Below, piece after piece: positions 18,236-27,268 of a stretch of DNA of 64,000 nt. The notes under the pieces were generated by a model. The model did no database searches. It saw only the letters and a program-made list of their open reading frames with translations, and was not told where the DNA came from. Every line of letters begins with the position of its first letter. Positions within the stretch are counted from its first letter, which is position 1. Where the stretch lies: positions 40,058 through 104,057 of the forward strand of contig NZ_JACHLR010000017.1 of assembly GCF_014204535.1 (NCBI RefSeq), written 5' to 3'. Made by a program: the position numbers and the translations under genes. This DNA is from Novosphingobium chloroacetimidivorans. GTDB taxonomy: Bacteria; Pseudomonadota; Alphaproteobacteria; Sphingomonadales; Sphingomonadaceae.

Positions 18236-19942
18236 TCAACCCGCCGTGTCCAGACGTTCCGCCGCGAGCTTGCGCAGTTCGGACGTCTTGATCTTGGCGC
18301 TGCCGGTCGTCTCCAGGTCATTCTCGGCCACGAACAGGATGCGCCGGGGCACCTTGTAGCTGGCGAGCTTCTCCTTGGCGAAAGCCTTGATCGCCTCGGC
18401 GCTGGGCGACGTGCCGGCGACCGGCACGATACAGGTCACCACCAGCTCGCCCAGCAGCTCGTCCGGAACGCCGACCGTCTGCGAGACCTTCACCTCCGGA
18501 TGGTCGCGGATCACCGCATCGATCTCCAGCGGGGAGACGTTGGCGCCGCCGGTCTTGATGATGTCGTTCAGCCGCCCTTCCCAGTGCAGCCGTCCACGCT
18601 CGTCGATGTATCCGCCGTCGGCAGTGCGCAGGAAGCCTTCGGAGTCCAGCGACTCGTCGAGCGGGATGCCGATGTAGCCCAGCATCAGCGTCGGCCCCTT
18701 CACGGCGATCTCGCCGCGTTCGCCGATCGGCACGGTCTTGCCGGTTAGTGGCTCGACGATCTTGATGGTGGAGCCGGCCGTGGGCACGCCGTGGCTGTCG
18801 CCGGCGACCTCGGGCGGCGTGCCGGTGGGGAAGACCGAAATCAACGTGAAAGTCTCGGTATTGCCATAGGCTTGGCCCGGCTCCATCCACTCGCTGTGGA
18901 TGGTGGGGTGCTGCGCGATGGGCATGTGCTTGTCGACGTAGCGCATGGGCGACAGATCGACCTGGAGGTAATTGGGCGCGGCGGCCAGCTGTGGCCACTG
19001 GTGTGGCCAGGCGATCGGCAGCGTCGCACGCTCCTTCTCCATGATCTCCAACGCTTCAGCCGGATCGAACCAGCGCTGTAGCAGCAGGGTGCCGCCAGTC
19101 GACAGCGTGGTGCCCAGCGCCATGGTGAAGTTGCCCGACCAGAAAAAACCGTTGGCCGACCAGGTGCGCGGCGGGTGCGCCGGGTCGATCGCGTACCACT
19201 TGGCCCACCGCCAGATCTGCAGGGTAACGGCCCGGTTGGCGCTGAGGATGCCCTTCGCCTTCCCGGTCGAGCCAGAGGAGAACAGAAGGATGCCGGGATC
19301 CGCCGGTGCAACGGTTTCGGCACGTGCCAGCACGGTGGCATCGGCGATGTCGCGGCCTCGCGCCAGGAACGCGCTCCAGCTCTCGATCATGCCGATCGGC
19401 TCTCCGCCGTCGATCGTCGCGAGATAGCGCAAGAACGGATAGCGCTCCGACTGCAAGGCGCCAGGCTCGGCCTTAAGCGCCAGCGGCTCCAGCTCGAGCA
19501 GCGCTTGCGCGAAGTCCTTCTTGAGGACGTGGCGCTCCAGCAGGAGGCACGAGACCCCAGAGGCCTTGAGCACGACGTCCAGCTCACTCGGCGTGTAGAA
19601 GGTGCTGATCGGCGTCGCGACGCCGCCCGCCAGTGCGGCACCGAACGCAGCGGCGAGGAACTCGTGCCGATTGGTCATCAGGATGCCGACGCGGGTGCCC
19701 TTGCCGATGCCGAGCGCCACAAGCGACTTGGCGACATCCATCGCGCGGTCGAGCAGGTCCTGGTAGGTCCAGCGGATCACCTGATCGCCCAGGTGCAGGA
19801 CCGCCGCCTCGCGCGGGCCATAGCGCTCGGCGACCTCACGCACGAAGCCTGCGAGCGTCAGCGCTCCCAGCCCTTCTTCCTCGGCAAGCGGAATGCCGCG
19901 CACTTCGGACACGCCGCCGACGATCTCAGCCAATTGCGTCAT
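18236..19942 (-). CDS. AMP-dependent acyl-CoA synthetase
   Basis: The 568-residue protein is a second adenylate-forming ligase. It shows ILLFSSGSTGKAKGILS, a YGNTETFTL motif, the hinge GYIDERGRLHWEGRLNDIIK, TGGANVSP, and the catalytic-lysine region ETTGSAKIKTSELRKL. It is about 70 residues longer than the ligase at 2382 and differs in sequence, so it probably activates another acid. It lies on the minus strand upstream of the SnoaL-like gene, and 250 bp of non-coding sequence separates it from acuI. Confidence 0.92.
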   Translation of the reverse strand: MTQLAEIVGGVSEVRGIPLAEEEGLGALTLAGFVREVAERYGPREAAVLHLGDQVIRWTYQDLLDRAMDVAKSLVALGIGKGTRVGILMTNRHEFLAAAFGAALAGGVATPISTFYTPSELDVVLKASGVSCLLLERHVLKKDFAQALLELEPLALKAEPGALQSERYPFLRYLATIDGGEPIGMIESWSAFLARGRDIADATVLARAETVAPADPGILLFSSGSTGKAKGILSANRAVTLQIWRWAKWYAIDPAHPPRTWSANGFFWSGNFTMALGTTLSTGGTLLLQRWFDPAEALEIMEKERATLPIAWPHQWPQLAAAPNYLQVDLSPMRYVDKHMPIAQHPTIHSEWMEPGQAYGNTETFTLISVFPTGTPPEVAGDSHGVPTAGSTIKIVEPLTGKTVPIGERGEIAVKGPTLMLGYIGIPLDESLDSEGFLRTADGGYIDERGRLHWEGRLNDIIKTGGANVSPLEIDAVIRDHPEVKVSQTVGVPDELLGELVVTCIVPVAGTSPSAEAIKAFAKEKLASYKVPRRILFVAENDLETTGSAKIKTSELRKLAAERLDTAG

Positions 19943-20192
19943 CGTTTCCCCTTCCCGATCTCGGCCGCGCCGCTTCTTCCAGGCTCATCCGGGAGCAGCC
20001 CAGCCGACGAATTCAACCAGCAGTGTCGTCGTTCCCGCCGGAGGCGTGCATCCCACTTCCTTTCCCGCATTGACGGAGGAGCGGGGCGCCGGATCGGCGA
20101 GGCCAACGGTCAGAAGCAGAGGGCCGTCCTCCCCTGATGCTGGCTGCGTCGCGGCGCCGCGGATCTTGCGTCCGCTTGCGCCGCTTTGCACC

Positions 20193-21188
<996 letters not shown>

Positions 21189-21323
21189 CGCATTCTCCTG
21201 GCTGGCCGGCGCAGCGCACCGGCGTGATGCCCCCTTGGGGCTATGAACCTATGCGCCCGCACAAGAGCCAAGACCCGCTTCGCGTCAATGACGCGCACGC
21301 AGGTCATCGCCCGAGCGAAGGCA

Positions 21324-22004
21324 TTATTCGCCGGTCTGCGGTCGCACCCGCTCGACGATCTCGGGAAACGCCTCTTCCCGCATCGTGCCGAAGAGCGACA
21401 GGCGCACGATCTCCTGGCTGAAGCGCCGGCTGAGCTCCAGCCGCTGCTTGTGCGTGTGCGCATGCGCGCGGGCCAGGATCGGCCAGAAGAACACACCCGC
21501 CAGATTGACGACCGAGAGCACTTCGACGTCGATGCCCGGCTCGGCCATGCCGGTCCGGGCGAAGCGGCCGAACGAGCCGGCATACTCGCGCCAGAAGGGA
21601 TCCTGGCGCGGATCGGGCGAGGCGAGCACCTGCTGCAACCAGACCCGGCACATGTCCGGATTTTCCATGGCGAAATCGCACAACCGCTCGACCATGGCGA
21701 GCGGATCGACGTCCTCGACGCGGCGCTCGCCCAGAGTGGCAGGATCGCCGAACACCGCGCGAAACAGCCTGTCGGAAACCCACTGCACGGTCGCCTCGAT
21801 CAGGCGCTCGCGCGTTTCGAAATGCTGATAAGCAGTGCCGCGGTTGACGGCGGCAAGGTGCGCGACTGCCGAAAGGCTGACGCCCTCGGGACCGTCCTTT
21901 GCCAGCAGGTTGCTGGCCGCTTCCAGGATCGTTTCGCGCGTGGCGATCGGATCGCGTACACGTCGACGGGTCTTGGCCTCGACGGCGGATGCTGCTGCGC
22001 TCAT
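21324..22004 (-). CDS. TetR-family transcriptional regulator
   Basis: The 226-residue protein has the TetR helix-turn-helix at about residues 18-65 (IATRETILEAASNLLAKDG, then SAVAHLAAVNRGTAYQHFET) and a larger helical effector domain. It shares the strand with acuI and is 135 nt upstream of it. The upstream region at 22005-22154 holds imperfect GTGAC/TCAC repeats that could be an operator, though not convincingly. The ligand is unknown. Confidence 0.85.
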   Translation of the reverse strand: MSAAASAVEAKTRRRVRDPIATRETILEAASNLLAKDGPEGVSLSAVAHLAAVNRGTAYQHFETRERLIEATVQWVSDRLFRAVFGDPATLGERRVEDVDPLAMVERLCDFAMENPDMCRVWLQQVLASPDPRQDPFWREYAGSFGRFARTGMAEPGIDVEVLSVVNLAGVFFWPILARAHAHTHKQRLELSRRFSQEIVRLSLFGTMREEAFPEIVERVRPQTGE

Positions 22005-22154
22005 CGGGCGAGCATAGCCGGAGTGTGACTAATCGACAATGTTGATCACGTCTGACTGTCCTCTGGCGTGATAGCTTAGTCCAAGGTCGATCCAGCACCG
22101 ACCAGGGTACGGTTTCGGCACGTCACCGCCGAGCCGTCGGAACCTTATGGCGCG

Positions 22155-22907
22155 CTATCGGGCGGCAGGCGTCAGCGCCGCGACTTCGGCCAGGATCCGC
22201 GCGGCGTGTTCCTTGCGGCAGATGAGCAGGTCCGGCATGTAGACGTCCGCCTGATTGTACACCAGCGGCGAGCCGTCGATCCGCGACGCATGCAGCCCCC
22301 AACCCAGCGCCACCGCGACCGGCGCGCAACTGTCCCACTCGTACTGCCCGCCAGAGTGCAGGTAGATGTCCGCCTCGCCGCGCAGGATCGCCATCGCCTT
22401 GGCACCGGCCGAGCCCATCGGCACCAGTTCCGCGCCGAGCTTTTGCGCCACCTCGGTCGCCTCGCGCGCGGGACGGGTGCGGCTGACCACCATGCGCAGG
22501 ACCTCAGGCGCAGCGGGCACTTCACCGGGCCGATCGGAGCGCAGCACCACGTCGCAACCCGGCAGTGCCACGGCGCCGAGCGCCGGGCGCCCGTCGACCG
22601 CCAGCCCTACGTGCACCGCCCAGTCCTGCCGCTCCTCGCCGTACTCCCGAGTGCCGTCGACGGGATCGACGATCCACACCCGGCTCTGGCTCAGGCGCTC
22701 GGCATTGTCCTTCTCCTCCTCGGAGAGCAGTCCATCGTTAGGCCGCTGCTCGCGCAAGGCGTGGACCAGGAACTGGTTGGCGGTCTGGTCGCCCGCCTTG
22801 CCCAGCGCCTTGCCGCCGAACACGCCCGAGGCGCGGACCTGCAGCAGGATCTTGCCCGCCTGCTCCGCCAGATGCGCCGCGAGATCACCGTCGTTTTGGA
22901 TTGTCAT
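22155..22907 (-). CDS. cysQ: 3'(2'),5'-bisphosphate nucleotidase CysQ
   Basis: The 250-residue protein belongs to the inositol-monophosphatase superfamily. It has the metal motif DPVDGTREYGEERQDWAVHV and a late WDSCAPVAVAL aspartate motif. CysQ removes the 3'-phosphate from PAP and PAPS, which recycles the PAP left after sulfate reduction or sulfotransfer. Its place behind cysD and cysNC on the same strand supports this. The frame continues upstream to 22973, but that region is a palindromic repeat, so the ATG at 22907 (MTIQNDGDLAAHL) is used. A 142-bp junction with a repeat separates it from cysNC. Confidence 0.9.
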   Translation of the reverse strand: MTIQNDGDLAAHLAEQAGKILLQVRASGVFGGKALGKAGDQTANQFLVHALREQRPNDGLLSEEEKDNAERLSQSRVWIVDPVDGTREYGEERQDWAVHVGLAVDGRPALGAVALPGCDVVLRSDRPGEVPAAPEVLRMVVSRTRPAREATEVAQKLGAELVPMGSAGAKAMAILRGEADIYLHSGGQYEWDSCAPVAVALGWGLHASRIDGSPLVYNQADVYMPDLLICRKEHAARILAEVAALTPAAR

Positions 22908-22927
22908 TGTCTCTCTCCCTGTCCTTC

Positions 22928-23039
22928 TCCCCTCCCCAGCGGGGAGGGGTCGGGGGTGGGGGAGCGGGACCAAAGGTCACGCGTCCACGCCAGCGTCGGT
23001 ACACCCACCTCCCAACCTCCTCCCTCGAGGGAGGAGGGG
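22928..23039. repeat. palindromic element (family D) between cysNC and cysQ
   Basis: Two inverted units lie here: CCCCTCCCCAGCGGGGAGGGG at the left and CCTCCTCCCTCGAGGGAGGA with GGGG at the right, separated by an irregular centre. It fills the junction of two genes of one pathway on the same strand. It resembles sphingomonad REP elements but differs from families A-C. Confidence 0.65.
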
Positions 23040-23049
23040 CTTGCTCATA

Positions 23050-24972
23050 TCACGCGTCGCCTAGCAGCCGGTCGATGATCAGGTCGGCCGCCTCTTCCGC
23101 GGTGATCGCCTGGGTATCGATGCGCAGTTCCGGATTGCGCGGCGCTTCGTATGGGCTGTCGATCCCGGTGAAGTTCTTGAGCTCGCCCGCTCGCGCCTTC
23201 TTGTAGAGGCCCTTCACATCGCGGCTCTCGGCCACGCGCAGCGGGGTGTCGATGAACACCTCGATGAACTCACCCTCCGGCAGCATGCCGCGGACCATGT
23301 CGCGCTCGGCCTGGAACGGCGAGATGAACGCGGTGATCACGATCAGGCCGGAGTCCGTCATCAGCTTGGCGACCTCGCCGACGCGGCGGATATTCTCGAT
23401 CCGATCGGCCTCGGTAAAGCCCAGGTCCTTGTTGAGCCCGTGGCGCACGTTGTCGCCGTCCAGCAGGAAGGTGTGCCGGTTCATCCGGAACAGCTTCTTC
23501 TCGACCAGGTTGGCGATCGTCGACTTGCCCGAACCCGACAATCCGGTGAACCACAGCACCGCGGGCTTCTGGTTCTTGAGGTCGGCGCGTTGCTTGCGGC
23601 CGATGTCGAGCGCCTGCCAGTGCACGTTCTGCGAACGGCGCAGCGAGAAGTTGATCATGCCCGCCGCGACCGTTGCATTGGTCATCTTGTCGATCAGGAT
23701 GAACCCACCGAGGGTACGGTTCTGCTCGTAGGGCTCGAACACCACGGCCTTGTCAGTGGTCAGCTCGGCGACGCCGATGGCGTTCAGCTCGAGCGTCTTG
23801 GCCGCCATGCGGTCCATGGTGTTGACGTTGACCGTGTACTTGGGCTCCTGCACCGTCGCCGAAACTTGCTGCGTGCCGAGCTTGAGCCAATAGGCGCGGC
23901 CCGGCACCATCGCCTCGTCGGCCATCCACACGAAGGTCGCCTCGAACTGGTCGGCGGTCTGCGGCGGATTGTCGGCGGTGGAGATCACCGAGCCGCGTGA
24001 GCAGTCGATCTCGTCGGCGAAGGTCACGGTGACGGACTGACCCGCGACCGCCTCGTCGAGATCGCCGTCGAACGTGACCACCTTGCCGATCGTGCTCGTC
24101 TTGCCCGAGGGCAGGACGCGGATCTTGTCGCCCGGCTTGACCGAACCAGTCGCGATCAGGCCCGAGAAGCCGCGGAAGTCGAGGTTCGGACGATTGACCC
24201 ACTGCACCGGCAGGCGGAACGGCTTGTCGGAATCGACCGAGCTCAGGACTTCCACCTTCTCCAGGTGCTCGACCAGCGTCGGGCCCTTGTACCAGGGCGT
24301 CTTGGCCGAAAGCGTGGTGATGTTGTCGCCCTTGAAGCCCGAGATCGGCAGCGCGGTGAAGCTGTCGATGCCGATCGAATGCGCGAACTCGGTATAGTCC
24401 TTCACGATCGCGTCGAACACGGCCGGATCGTAGTCGACCAGGTCCATCTTGTTCACGGCCAAGACGATGTTCTTGATGCCGATGAGGTGGCACAAGTAAG
24501 AATGGCGCCGCGTCTGCACCAGCACGCCCTTGCGCGCATCGATCAGGATCACCGCGAGGTCGGCGGTCGAGGCGCCGGTGACCATGTTGCGGGTGTACTG
24601 CTCGTGGCCAGGGCAGTCGGCGACGATGAACTTGCGCTTCTCGGTGTTGAAGAAGCGGTAGGCGACGTCGATGGTGATGCCCTGCTCGCGCTCAGCGGCC
24701 AGGCCGTCGACCAGCAGCGCGAAGTCGATCTCCTGCCCTTGCGTGCCGACCTTCTTGGAGTCCGCCTGCAGTGCGTCGAGCTGATCCTCGAAGATCATCT
24801 TTGAATCGTACAGCAGCCGTCCGATCAGCGTGGACTTGCCATCGTCCACGCTGCCGCAGGTGATGAAGCGCAGCATGGTCTTGTGTTCGTGGCTCTCGAG
24901 GTAGGCGTTGATGTCCTCGGCGATGAGCTTGTCGGTGACGTAGACGGCGTCTTTGGTGTCTTGGTCGGCCAT
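23050..24972 (-). CDS. cysNC: bifunctional sulfate adenylyltransferase large subunit / APS kinase CysNC
   Basis: The 640-residue protein joins a CysN GTPase (about 1-460) and a CysC kinase (about 465-640). The GTPase shows the P-loop GSVDDGKST at residues 40-48, [17 protein letters not shown] and NKMDLVDY. The kinase shows [16 protein letters not shown] near residue 478 and [16 protein letters not shown]. With CysD it makes APS from sulfate and ATP, driven by GTP, and then phosphorylates APS to PAPS. PAPS is used for assimilation or by sulfotransferases, one of which lies at 40869. The ATG at 24972 follows a 205-bp junction with repeats after cysD. Confidence 0.95.
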   Translation of the reverse strand: MADQDTKDAVYVTDKLIAEDINAYLESHEHKTMLRFITCGSVDDGKSTLIGRLLYDSKMIFEDQLDALQADSKKVGTQGQEIDFALLVDGLAAEREQGITIDVAYRFFNTEKRKFIVADCPGHEQYTRNMVTGASTADLAVILIDARKGVLVQTRRHSYLCHLIGIKNIVLAVNKMDLVDYDPAVFDAIVKDYTEFAHSIGIDSFTALPISGFKGDNITTLSAKTPWYKGPTLVEHLEKVEVLSSVDSDKPFRLPVQWVNRPNLDFRGFSGLIATGSVKPGDKIRVLPSGKTSTIGKVVTFDGDLDEAVAGQSVTVTFADEIDCSRGSVISTADNPPQTADQFEATFVWMADEAMVPGRAYWLKLGTQQVSATVQEPKYTVNVNTMDRMAAKTLELNAIGVAELTTDKAVVFEPYEQNRTLGGFILIDKMTNATVAAGMINFSLRRSQNVHWQALDIGRKQRADLKNQKPAVLWFTGLSGSGKSTIANLVEKKLFRMNRHTFLLDGDNVRHGLNKDLGFTEADRIENIRRVGEVAKLMTDSGLIVITAFISPFQAERDMVRGMLPEGEFIEVFIDTPLRVAESRDVKGLYKKARAGELKNFTGIDSPYEAPRNPELRIDTQAITAEEAADLIIDRLLGDA

Positions 24973-25016
24973 GGGAGTTCTCCCTTGTTCGTCTTGCTGC
25001 ATCCACAACCCTGTCC

Positions 25017-25109
25017 CGTCGCCCCCGCGGAGGCGGGGGCCCCGCTTCCTTGCGGGCGCCCGCTGGCCTTCAAGAAGGAAGCGGGGTCCCCGCCTGCGCG
25101 GGGACGACG
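25017..25109. repeat. REP-like inverted pair (family B) between cysD and cysNC
   Basis: CGTCGCCCCCGCGGAGGCGG with GGGCCCCGCTTCCTT forms the left arm, and AAGGAAGCGGGGTCCCCGCC with TGCGCGGGGACGACG the right. The two arms can pair over more than 25 bases. It sits inside the cysD-cysNC junction, unusually large for a two-subunit enzyme. Confidence 0.7.
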
Positions 25110-25177
25110 TGCGTAGGATCGATGGCCTAGGAACTGACGACGGTTGTTTGCTTGATGACGGGTTCGAGGCCAATGCC

Positions 25178-26089
25178 TCAGAAGTAACCCTGCTGCTTCT
25201 TCACTTCCATCCCCGCGCCCCCGGCATCCTTGTCGATCACGCGGCCCTGGCGTTCCGACGTAGTGGTGAGCAGCGTCTCCTGGATCACCTCCTCCAGCGT
25301 CCTGGCCTCGCTCTCGACCGCGCCGGTCAGCGGGAAACAGCCCAGCGTGCGGAACCGGATCGAGCGCTCGGTGATCTCGGGGCGCTTGCCCAGCACCTTC
25401 TCCAGCCGCTCGATGTCGTCGGCCATGAACAGCTGGCCTTCCCACTCGAAAGTCGGCCGCTTGTCCGCGAAGTAGAGCGGCACGATCGGAATGTCGTTGA
25501 GGTGAATGTACTGCCAGATGTCGAGCTCGGTCCAGTTCGAGATCGGGAAGACGCGGATCGATTCGCCCTTGTTCTTGCGGGCGTTGTAGAGGTTCCACAG
25601 CTCGGGCCGCTGGTTCTTCGGGTCCCAGCCATGCGAGGAGGTGCGGAACGAGAAGATGCGTTCCTTCGCGCGGCTCTTCTCCTCGTCGCGGCGCGCCCCG
25701 CCGAAGGCTGCGTCGAAACCGTACTTGTCGAGCGCCTGCTTCAGCCCTTCGGTCTTCCACATGTCGGTGTGCAAGGGGCCGTGGTCGAAAGGATTGATGC
25801 CTTTCTCCGTCGCCTCGGGGTTCTGGTAGACCAGCAGCTCCATGCCGGACTCGCGTGCCATCCGGTCGCGCAGCTCGTACATCGCCTTGAACTTCCACGT
25901 CGTGTCGACGTGGAGCAGCGGAAACGGCGGCGGCGAAGGATAGAACGCCTTGCGCGCCAGGTGCAGCATCACCGCGCTATCCTTGCCGACCGAGTAGAGC
26001 ATCACCGGCTTCTCCGCCTCGGCGACGACTTCGCGGAGTATGTGGATCGATTCGGCCTCGAGCCGTTCCAGGTGCGTGAGTGTGGGCAA
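25178..26089 (-). CDS. cysD: sulfate adenylyltransferase small subunit CysD
   Basis: The 303-residue protein is the catalytic half of ATP sulfurylase, of the PP-loop ATP pyrophosphatase type. It has [18 protein letters not shown], the SGGKDS-like motif, then [30 protein letters not shown] and [20 protein letters not shown]. It adenylates sulfate to APS together with the CysN half. An ATG at 26122 would add 11 residues, but a TTG at 26089 is preceded by GGAGAG and gives the family N-terminus [15 protein letters not shown]. The divergent neighbour is the LuxR-type gene, with a palindrome between. cysNC lies 205 nt downstream. Confidence 0.93.
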   Translation of the reverse strand: MPTLTHLERLEAESIHILREVVAEAEKPVMLYSVGKDSAVMLHLARKAFYPSPPPFPLLHVDTTWKFKAMYELRDRMARESGMELLVYQNPEATEKGINPFDHGPLHTDMWKTEGLKQALDKYGFDAAFGGARRDEEKSRAKERIFSFRTSSHGWDPKNQRPELWNLYNARKNKGESIRVFPISNWTELDIWQYIHLNDIPIVPLYFADKRPTFEWEGQLFMADDIERLEKVLGKRPEITERSIRFRTLGCFPLTGAVESEARTLEEVIQETLLTTTSERQGRVIDKDAGGAGMEVKKQQGYF

Positions 26090-26145
26090 AGATGCTCTCC
26101 GATAGCCGGGTCGCAGCCTCATCGCATTGATGACAGCAGGACAAA

Positions 26146-26161
26146 CCTCCCATATGGGAGG
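26146..26161. promoter_or_regulatory. CCTCCCATATGGGAGG palindrome in the cysD/luxR divergent promoter
   Basis: A perfect 16-bp palindrome ends 2 nt before the ATG of the LuxR-type gene, and its right half GGGAGG is also the ribosome site. Its core CCCATATGGG repeats at 11102-11111. It could be an autoregulatory operator for the LuxR protein or a site affecting translation; both are inference. Confidence 0.4.
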
Positions 26162-26163
26162 GC

Positions 26164-27261
26164 ATGGCTCTTACCAGCAGGGACGAGACGGATCTGTTGC
26201 TGCCGCTGTTTGCCGGCAGCAGCGAAGCCGCGCCTTTCTCGACTTTCCTTGAGCGCTTGCGGCGGAGGGCCGCAGCCACCTTCGTCGCCATCCTGATCCG
26301 ACCTGCCCATGGCGGCGAACTCACCCAGCTGTTCGTCGGCCCCGACATCCCCCGCCGCGCGCGCGAACTCGGCCTCGACGAGCTGAACCTGGCCGATCGC
26401 ATCCAGTACGATCGACTGAGGCCCGGCCGCGTCTACAGCGGCGACGAGTTCGACGACCATGATCCGGTGCGCCAGGCCCGCCGCCGCCGCGATATGCGCA
26501 AGCTCGGCCTGACGGACGAGCGTGCGGTGCGCCTGCTCGATGATCCGGCGGCAAGTGCCTGGCTGGTGCTGGCGAGCGAGCGCCCGTGCACGGCTGCGGA
26601 CAGCGCGCTGCTGTCCGCGCTCGCACCCTATGCGGCGCTTGCCGTCCGTGCGTTCGTCGCAGCGGCGCACGGCGCCTTGCTGGACGCAGCCGGGCGCGAT
26701 GCCTTGGCGCGGGCGGGGTCGGGTTGGCTTGTGCTCGACAAGGCGGCACGGCTGCTGGCCGTGGCGCCCACGACCGAGCGGCTCCTCACGCGGACCTTCG
26801 GTCACGCACCTCGCCTGGGCGAACGGGTGCGCGAGTTCGGTCCGGCGGCCGAGCGGACGCTTGCCGAAGCTGCCGACGCTTTCGCGCGGCAGCCTGGCTC
26901 GGCCGACCGAGCGATGCTGCTCTTGCCTGAACCGCGCATCGAGGCGCTGCTCGCTCCGGCTTCGCCTGGCAGCAACGGCCTGCTCGGCCGTCCGGCGCTG
27001 ATCGCGCATCTGCGCCAGCCACGTGCGTCGTCCGCGGCAAGGGCGGAGCATCTGGCGAGACTCCACGACTTGCCGCGGCGCGAGGCGGAACTGGCGGTGC
27101 TGCTCGCCCAAGGCCAGTCACTCGCCGAGGCGGGTGCCAGGATGGGGCTGACCCTCGAGACGACGCGCAACTATTCCAAGCGCTTATTCGCCAAACTTGG
27201 CGTGCGAGGTCAGGCGGATGCTGTCCGCCTTGTCCACGAAAGTTGCGCCATGCTGGGCTGA
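26164..27261 (+). CDS. LuxR-type helix-turn-helix regulator
   Basis: The 365-residue protein ends with a LuxR/FixJ DNA-binding domain at about residues 300-360 ([39 protein letters not shown]). The first 280 residues lack a recognisable receiver, autoinducer or ATPase domain; the composition is rich in alanine, leucine and arginine. A PAS- or GAF-like fold is possible from the pattern [13 protein letters not shown] and [14 protein letters not shown] but not shown. It is divergent from cysD. The 74-bp gap contains the 16-bp palindrome. Confidence 0.85.
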   Translation: MALTSRDETDLLLPLFAGSSEAAPFSTFLERLRRRAAATFVAILIRPAHGGELTQLFVGPDIPRRARELGLDELNLADRIQYDRLRPGRVYSGDEFDDHDPVRQARRRRDMRKLGLTDERAVRLLDDPAASAWLVLASERPCTAADSALLSALAPYAALAVRAFVAAAHGALLDAAGRDALARAGSGWLVLDKAARLLAVAPTTERLLTRTFGHAPRLGERVREFGPAAERTLAEAADAFARQPGSADRAMLLLPEPRIEALLAPASPGSNGLLGRPALIAHLRQPRASSAARAEHLARLHDLPRREAELAVLLAQGQSLAEAGARMGLTLETTRNYSKRLFAKLGVRGQADAVRLVHESCAMLG

Positions 27262-27268
27262 CCCACCG

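Noticed and set aside
25110..25177. A second small gene in the cysD-cysNC junction
   Set aside because: No start with ribosome site and no coding signal; it is flanking sequence of the repeat.
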